Below the pieces are notes generated by a model. That model worked only from the letters and a program-made list of their open reading frames with translations. It was not told where the DNA came from and searched no databases. DNA of 10,507 nt from Paracoccaceae bacterium. GTDB taxonomy: Bacteria; Pseudomonadota; Alphaproteobacteria; Rhodobacterales; Rhodobacteraceae. Location: contig SKWJ01000060.1 in NCBI GenBank assembly GCA_007128995.1, positions 1 through 10,507 on the forward strand, written 5' to 3'. The position numbers and the translations under genes were made by a program. Of this stretch, positions 7,211 to 10,507 are shown in pieces. The number at the start of each line of letters is the position of its first letter. The stretch's first letter is position 1.

Positions 7211-7655
7211 TGCCTGCGCCGCGCACCACGACGCGCTGCACACCGGCCAGACGCGCCTGCGGCACTTTCACCCCGGCCGTCACAGTTCGAGAACCTTCGG
7301 TGGACACCGCGGTTTGCGTGCGTGGTGCAGCAACAACAAATTCGTAGACCAGAGCGCCGTCAACAGGCCGGCCACGATTGACAGGGCGCAACTCGACATC
7401 CCACCAGCCTTGCGTCTGAGTGACCCCACTCGCATAGACAACCGCACCCCCGGTTGTCTGAATAATCTCTAGGGCTGTCACGGTTGGCACCAATGCGCGA
7501 CGGTCAACCTCCGACGCCCAGCCTCCGCTGGGCGCGAGAGTTTCGGTGCTTTCGCGACCAAACCAGTTCATTGGGTTAAGGCGCGAGTCCCGGACAGTTC
7601 CGCAAGCCCCCAGCACAAGGGTAACGGCAAGGGCGGCAAGAAGCGGCTTGTGCAT
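7188..7655 (-). CDS. Small conserved lipoprotein of unknown function
   Basis: A 155-residue protein with a lipoprotein signal peptide: MHKPLLAALAVTLVLGAC, where LGAC (15-18) is the lipobox and Cys18 would be lipidated. The mature part contains NPMNWFGRES (27-36), then a beta-rich domain with TALEIIQTTGGAVVYASG (60-77), QGWWDVELRP and a C-terminal LAGVQRVVVRGAGNQRSV. I associate this pattern (WFGR near the start, QG(W/Y)WDxEL, late GAxNxR) with a conserved hypothetical lipoprotein of Rhodobacterales; no function is known to me. AGAGGA lies 6 bases before the ATG. With no residue at +2 that suggests inner-membrane retention (Gly19), outer-membrane sorting is plausible. It is convergent with the dehydrogenase and divergent from sufE. 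Confidence 0.85.
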   Translation of the reverse strand: MHKPLLAALAVTLVLGACGTVRDSRLNPMNWFGRESTETLAPSGGWASEVDRRALVPTVTALEIIQTTGGAVVYASGVTQTQGWWDVELRPVNRGRPVDGALVYEFVVAAPRTQTAVSTEGSRTVTAGVKVPQARLAGVQRVVVRGAGNQRSVTR

Positions 7656-7838
7656 TGCGGTTCCTCTACACTGGATAGCCTGACATTGGCTTTCGGGTTA
7701 TCGCAAACCGTTGCGCTTGAAAAGTGCTGTGACGGAAACTTGGCGACCGTCTACAAAAGCTTGGCTTTTCAGGCAACAGTCTGGACCTTTCTTGCCGATA
7801 GGCCTAGCTCTAGTCCAGATCAAAGAGAGGCGCAGACC

Positions 7839-8267
7839 ATGGCCACCGAAGCCTTTGAAGAAATTGCTGAAACATTCGAGTTCCTTGATGACTGGGAAGA
7901 TCGTTACCGCCATGTGATCGAGTTGGGGCGCGCCATGCCTGCCATGGATGACGCATTGAAGTCACCGGCCACAAAAGTCGAGGGCTGCGCGAGCCAAGTC
8001 TGGATCCAGCCCCTACTGGACGGGGAAGGTGCCTCGGCCCGCTTCGATTTTCAGGGCGACAGCGATGCAATGATCGTGCGCGGGCTGATCGCGGTCCTGC
8101 ACGGGCTGTATTCCGGCCTGACGATCGCCGATGTCCGACGCGTTGACGCGATGGCGGAGCTTGCGCGGCTTGGGCTGGACGAGCACCTGTCTTCGCAGCG
8201 CTCGAACGGTTTGCGCGCAATGGTGGCGCGTATCGAAACCGTGGCCGCGCAAGCTGCCGCTGACTGA
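7839..8267 (+). CDS. sufE: Cysteine desulfuration protein SufE
   Basis: Accepts persulfide sulfur from the cysteine desulfurase SufS and passes it to the SufBCD scaffold for Fe-S cluster assembly. The 142-residue length fits (E. coli SufE is about 138). It begins FEEIAETFEFLDDWEDRYRH and includes VEGCASQVWIQP with Cys50 at the position of the sulfur-accepting cysteine (E. coli SGCQSQVWI). The stretch DAMIVRGLIAVLHGLYSG and the later LGLDEHLSSQRSNGLRAM are also typical. The ATG at 7839 follows GAGAGG with 8 bases between. A longer in-frame start at 7650 would overlap the divergent lipoprotein gene and adds unrelated residues, so it is rejected. The other suf genes are not next to it. Confidence 0.95.
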   Translation: MATEAFEEIAETFEFLDDWEDRYRHVIELGRAMPAMDDALKSPATKVEGCASQVWIQPLLDGEGASARFDFQGDSDAMIVRGLIAVLHGLYSGLTIADVRRVDAMAELARLGLDEHLSSQRSNGLRAMVARIETVAAQAAAD

Positions 8268-8322
8268 ACAGCGCCCGGGCAAAGAGGGCGAGTAGAGATC
8301 CGTTTTCTGCGCCATCGCCACT

Positions 8323-8356
8323 CCGAGCGTGCGCGTTTCACCCTGCGCGCGCTCGG
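8323..8356 (+). other. 13-bp stem-loop in the sufE-fabD gap
   Basis: CCGAGCGTGCGCG (8323-8335) and TGCGCGCGCTCGG (8344-8356) pair over 13 positions in RNA, two of them G-U, around the loop TTTCACCC. It begins 55 bases after sufE and ends 60 bases before fabD. No U run follows, so it is not a standard intrinsic terminator. It could end the sufE message with Rho, or sit in the fabD leader. A weak TTGCGC...CATGTG pair just downstream may be the fabD promoter, but it is too poor to call. Confidence 0.4.
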
Positions 8357-8416
8357 TGACTTGCGCAGGCAAGGTCTTTGCGCCATGTGTTTAGAAAAAT
8401 ACAAGGAGAGAGACAG

Positions 8417-9346
8417 ATGAGCCGTGCATTCGTATTTCCGGGTCAGGGAGCGCAGACCATCGGTATGGGCAAAGCGCTCGCCGACGCCTACCCCGCTGCG
8501 CGCGCTGTCTTCGAGGAAGTTGACGCGGCACTAGGGGAGAAGCTCTCTGGTCTTGTCTGGTCAGGGGATATCGCTGAATTGACACTGACGGCAAATGCCC
8601 AACCGGCGCTGATGGCAACCTCTCTTGCTGCGCTGCGGGCGCTGGAAGCCGAGGGTGTGCAGGTCAGCGACGCGCAGTTTGTTGCAGGTCACTCGCTGGG
8701 GGAATATTCTGCGCTGGCAGCGGCGGGCGCATTGGATATTTCAGATGCAGCACGGCTCTTGCGGATCCGTGGACGCGCAATGCAGGAAGCTGTTGCCGTT
8801 GGCGAGGGCGCCATGGCGGCACTGTTGGGCCTTGATTTTGATACCGCAAGCGAAATCGCATCCGAGGCCGCGCAAGGCGAGGTGTGTCAGGCCGCCAATG
8901 ACAATGACCCGGCGCAGGTTGTTGTATCCGGTCACAGGCAGGCCGTCGAACGGGCAATAGAGATCGCCAAGCAGCGCGGCGCGAAGCGCGCCCTGCTCTT
9001 GCCAGTATCTGCCCCGTTTCACTGCGCGCTCATGCAACCGGCGGCGGACAGAATGGCAGAAGCCCTTGCGAATGTCGTCTTGAAAGCACCGATAGTTCCG
9101 GTTGTATCAAATGTCCGCGCCAACGCCGTGCAGGACCCCGAAGAGATCCGGGGCCTGCTGGTTGCTCAGGTAACCGGATCCGTACGTTGGCGGGAGTCGA
9201 TCATCTGGATGACCGAACAAGGTGTATCAGAGTTCTGGGAAATTGGCGCGGGCAAGGCCCTCTCAGGCATGATCAAGCGTATCTCCCGCGAAACACTGGC
9301 GCGCAGCTTTGGAACCCCCGAGGATATCGCCACGCTGAGCAAGTGA
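8417..9346 (+). CDS. fabD: Malonyl-CoA:acyl carrier protein transacylase
   Basis: Moves malonyl groups from CoA to acyl carrier protein, supplying the extender unit for type II fatty-acid synthesis in the cytosol. It has 309 residues, the normal FabD length. It begins AFVFPGQGAQTIGMG; GHSLGEYSAL (91-100) holds the nucleophile Ser93; Arg118 (IRGRAM) matches the malonyl carboxylate-binding arginine; and APFHCALM holds His202 of the catalytic dyad. VVVSGHRQAVERAI and PVVSNVRA are further family stretches. ATG at 8417 follows AAGGAG with 8 bases between; an in-frame start at 8378 would add 13 unrelated residues ahead of the ribosome-binding site. In many bacteria fabG follows directly. Here fabD ends against a convergent lipoprotein gene, so it is a single or sufE-linked gene. 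Confidence 0.97.
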   Translation: MSRAFVFPGQGAQTIGMGKALADAYPAARAVFEEVDAALGEKLSGLVWSGDIAELTLTANAQPALMATSLAALRALEAEGVQVSDAQFVAGHSLGEYSALAAAGALDISDAARLLRIRGRAMQEAVAVGEGAMAALLGLDFDTASEIASEAAQGEVCQAANDNDPAQVVVSGHRQAVERAIEIAKQRGAKRALLLPVSAPFHCALMQPAADRMAEALANVVLKAPIVPVVSNVRANAVQDPEEIRGLLVAQVTGSVRWRESIIWMTEQGVSEFWEIGAGKALSGMIKRISRETLARSFGTPEDIATLSK

Positions 9347-9370
9347 CTTGTGCCTGAGCGCCGTTGCGAC

Positions 9371-9928
9371 TTACGGAATGATCCGTGAGTATTTGACCCC
9401 CGCAAGCGATGCCCCTGCCAGTATCCCAGACTGACCAAATACCACAGCGATAACCGGTGAGAACTGCGTCGTCGTCTCGGTCCCCATGGACCCGCCCTGG
9501 GTCGGCGTTGCATAGCGCATATCTGCGCTTGCTGCCCAGCCCGGGGAAAAGCGGAAATCCGACAATGCCTGTTCTGTCATGAAGAACAAGGCATGTGCGT
9601 ATTGCTGCGCACCTGCCTGAAGCCCAAAGCTGGCGCGCGTTGCCGAATAGTAATCTACTGTGATGTCGTTAATCCGCAGCGCCCCGCGCCCGTAAGCCCC
9701 ACCGAAAAACAGACCGGCTTCGGTCACGACAGGAATATACAGAATCCCGCGCGCGTTGGTGAACAATTCTTCAAGTGACGGGTAAGAACTGCGTAGAAAG
9801 TCGCGCGCTGCGTCTACCCGTGCATCCAGCTGTGCCGCCCCATCACCGCCAACCGGATTGGCGCAAGCGCCAAGCAGTGAGGTTGCGCCCAAGCCCAACA
9901 CAACGCTTCTGCGTGATAAATCATTCAT
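9371..9928 (-). CDS. SYLF-domain (YSC84-related) lipoprotein
   Basis: A 185-residue exported protein. The signal MNDLSRRSVVLGLGATSLLGAC has a lipobox LGAC (19-22) with lipidation expected on Cys22. The SRRSVVL segment resembles a twin-arginine motif, so Tat export is possible. The mature part carries the SYLF/YSC84 fold: an N-terminal helical part with AARDFLRSSYPSLEELF, then ARGILYIPVVTEAGLFFGG, a glycine-rich barrel-like region (GRGALRI) and the late GQSGILAGASLAGVKYSRI. SYLF proteins bind phosphoinositides in eukaryotes; the bacterial role is unclear, though some periplasmic relatives contribute to envelope integrity. ATG at 9928 has AGAGGA 7 bases upstream and is preferred to an upstream GTG at 9949. 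It converges on fabD with a 24-bp gap and has its own promoter (10003-10030). Confidence 0.87.
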   Translation of the reverse strand: MNDLSRRSVVLGLGATSLLGACANPVGGDGAAQLDARVDAARDFLRSSYPSLEELFTNARGILYIPVVTEAGLFFGGAYGRGALRINDITVDYYSATRASFGLQAGAQQYAHALFFMTEQALSDFRFSPGWAASADMRYATPTQGGSMGTETTTQFSPVIAVVFGQSGILAGASLAGVKYSRIIP

Positions 9929-9948
9929 CCTGCCATCCTCTGCTCGCA

Positions 9949-9962
9949 CCTGTTTTCAGGTA
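9949..9962. repeat. Short inverted repeat ahead of the SYLF gene
   Basis: ACCTG and CAGGT (5 bp) flank TTTT. On the minus-strand transcript it ends just before the ribosome-binding region of the SYLF lipoprotein. It is short enough to be chance. Confidence 0.25.
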
Positions 9963-9969
9963 TTCTGTT

Positions 9970-9993
9970 GGTGCCGACAGGCCTGCCCGCACC
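9970..9993 (-). promoter_or_regulatory. 24-bp imperfect palindrome at the predicted SYLF transcription start
   Basis: GGTGC C GACAGG / CCTGCC C GCACC is symmetrical at 10 of 12 pairs with no central spacer, and a G-U pair in RNA would make it 11. It starts about 3 bases downstream of the predicted transcription start of the SYLF gene (near 9996). A repressor bound here would block initiation or escape. Folding as a 5' UTR hairpin is the alternative, but the lack of a loop at the centre favours a DNA-binding site. Confidence 0.4.
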
Positions 9994-10002
9994 GGCTGAC
10001 GC

Positions 10003-10030
10003 ATAATACAGCATTTTCCGGGCCTGTCAC
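10003..10030 (-). promoter_or_regulatory. Predicted sigma70-type promoter of the SYLF lipoprotein gene
   Basis: On the minus strand GTGACA (10030-10025) and TATTAT (10008-10003) are separated by 16 bases; each matches the consensus in five of six positions. This is the best promoter match I found in the window. It predicts a leader of about 70 bases before the ATG at 9928. Confidence 0.55.
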
Positions 10031-10228
10031 CTTTCGTCGCAGTGAAAGGACACCCATTTGGGCAAAGCCTTGCGCACGAAAAACCCGCAGCGTCAACCCT
10101 CCCACCGGCTGGGTCAGGCGCAGGCGTGATCTGGTCTGCAAGACCTGCCGCCATCAGCGTCCAGAATTCGGGCAATGAATGTAGACATCGCCGCAATTGT
10201 GCCCTGAAGGTCGCGCATGCAATACGCG
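10031..10228. other. Intergenic DNA, nothing recognised
   Basis: The whole gap between the SYLF start (9928) and the glcB start (10319) is about 390 bp. Apart from the promoter and palindrome near the SYLF gene and the candidate glcB promoter region (10229-10272), I find no gene, RNA or repeat here. Short open frames on both strands lack ribosome-binding sites, and several run into glcB on the antisense strand. Confidence 0.5.
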
Positions 10229-10272
10229 GCTGCGGTTTTCGACCTTGTCCGCAGCGCGGGCAAGTTTATTGT
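10229..10272 (+). promoter_or_regulatory. Candidate glcB promoter with overlapping inverted repeat
   Basis: TTGTCC (10245-10250) and TATTGT (10267-10272) are spaced 16 bases apart, each matching the consensus in four of six positions; the start would fall near 10279, about 40 bases before the ATG. The arms GCTGCGG (10229-10235) and CCGCAGC (10249-10255) form a 7-bp inverted repeat that overlaps the -35. Control of malate synthase by carbon source would suit such an operator, but no known site is recognised. Confidence 0.35.
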
Positions 10273-10318
10273 ATCCCGCGGCACGCGAACGCGGCGGCAA
10301 AAGAACGAAAGGAATGAC

Positions 10319-10507
10319 ATGGGACAGCGGATCAGGCGCGAAGGCTTGCAGGTAGACCAACAGCTTTGTGACTTTCTGGAGACGGCAGCACTGCCCGGCA
10401 CGAACGTGACCCCGGAAGAGTTCTGGACAGGGTTTTCAGCACTGGTCCACGACCTGACCCCGAAAAACCGACGGCTGCTTGAAAAGCGCGCGGAACTGCA
10501 ACGCCAG
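10319..10507 (+). CDS. glcB: Malate synthase G, N-terminal part
   Basis: Condenses glyoxylate with acetyl-CoA to malate in the glyoxylate cycle, allowing growth on acetate or glycolate. Only 63 of roughly 720 codons lie in the window, so no catalytic residues are visible. The N-terminus is nevertheless distinctive: GLQVDQQLCDFLE, then LPGTNVTPEEFW, then LVHDLTPKNRRLLEKRAELQ. This aligns along its whole length with the start of E. coli GlcB (RLRIDANFKRFV, VLPGTGLDAAAFW, IVHDLAPENRQLLAERD). The ATG at 10319 follows AAAGGA with suitable spacing. It reads away from the SYLF gene and runs off the right edge. Confidence 0.93.
   Translation, partial: MGQRIRREGLQVDQQLCDFLETAALPGTNVTPEEFWTGFSALVHDLTPKNRRLLEKRAELQRQ

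Noticed and set aside
7755..7769. AAAAGC-TTG-GCTTTT inverted repeat upstream of sufE, considered as a terminator.
   Set aside because: It lies between two divergent genes, where no transcript should end, and the A/T-rich 6-bp stem with a 3-base loop would be weak.
8013..8372. A 119-codon minus-strand frame across the sufE-fabD gap.
   Set aside because: Most of it is the antisense of sufE, and the rest is the stem-loop leader; no family is recognised.
9921..10401. Three minus-strand open frames in and beyond the gap before glcB.
   Set aside because: They overlap one another, extend antisense into glcB or through the SYLF promoter region, and have a Cys/Arg-rich composition typical of non-coding GC-rich DNA.

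Overview
The window looks like a chromosomal segment from an alphaproteobacterium of the order Rhodobacterales (Roseobacter/Paracoccus-like). The basis is moderately GC-rich coding sequence, the co-directional block argS - SPOR-domain protein - nagZ, a small lipoprotein of a type I associate with this order, and a SYLF-domain lipoprotein. No rRNA, tRNA, CRISPR array, insertion sequence or intact mobile element was found. Most of the window is ordinary housekeeping sequence, and I do not see a convincing undescribed multi-gene system.

Layout: (a) 1-382, minus strand: a small unrecognised gene that runs off the left edge; its Shine-Dalgarno sequence lies inside a hairpin (387-416). (b) 383-1077: no intact gene. 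This stretch holds decayed fragments, the clearest being about 20 codons resembling the N-terminus of a GpA-type phage terminase large subunit (744-809). (c) 1078-6097, minus strand: argS, a SPOR-domain membrane protein, nagZ and a LysR-type regulator. The SPOR gene and nagZ overlap by ATGA. (d) 6221-7171, plus strand: a Gfo/Idh/MocA-family dehydrogenase divergent from argS. (e) 7188-7655, minus strand: a small lipoprotein convergent with the dehydrogenase. (f) 7839-9346, plus strand: sufE and fabD, separated by a leader with a 13-bp stem-loop. (g) 9371-9928, minus strand: a SYLF-domain lipoprotein with a good sigma70-type promoter and a palindrome at its predicted transcription start. (h) 10319-10507, plus strand: the first 63 codons of malate synthase G (glcB).

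Working together: argS charges tRNA-Arg. The SPOR protein and NagZ are translationally coupled and both act on peptidoglycan, one at the cell envelope and one in cytoplasmic recycling. FabD starts fatty-acid elongation, SufE supplies sulfur for Fe-S cluster assembly, and GlcB runs the glyoxylate cycle. The points most worth a second look are the junction where a LysR gene and phage debris follow nagZ, and several inverted repeats at gene starts and ends.
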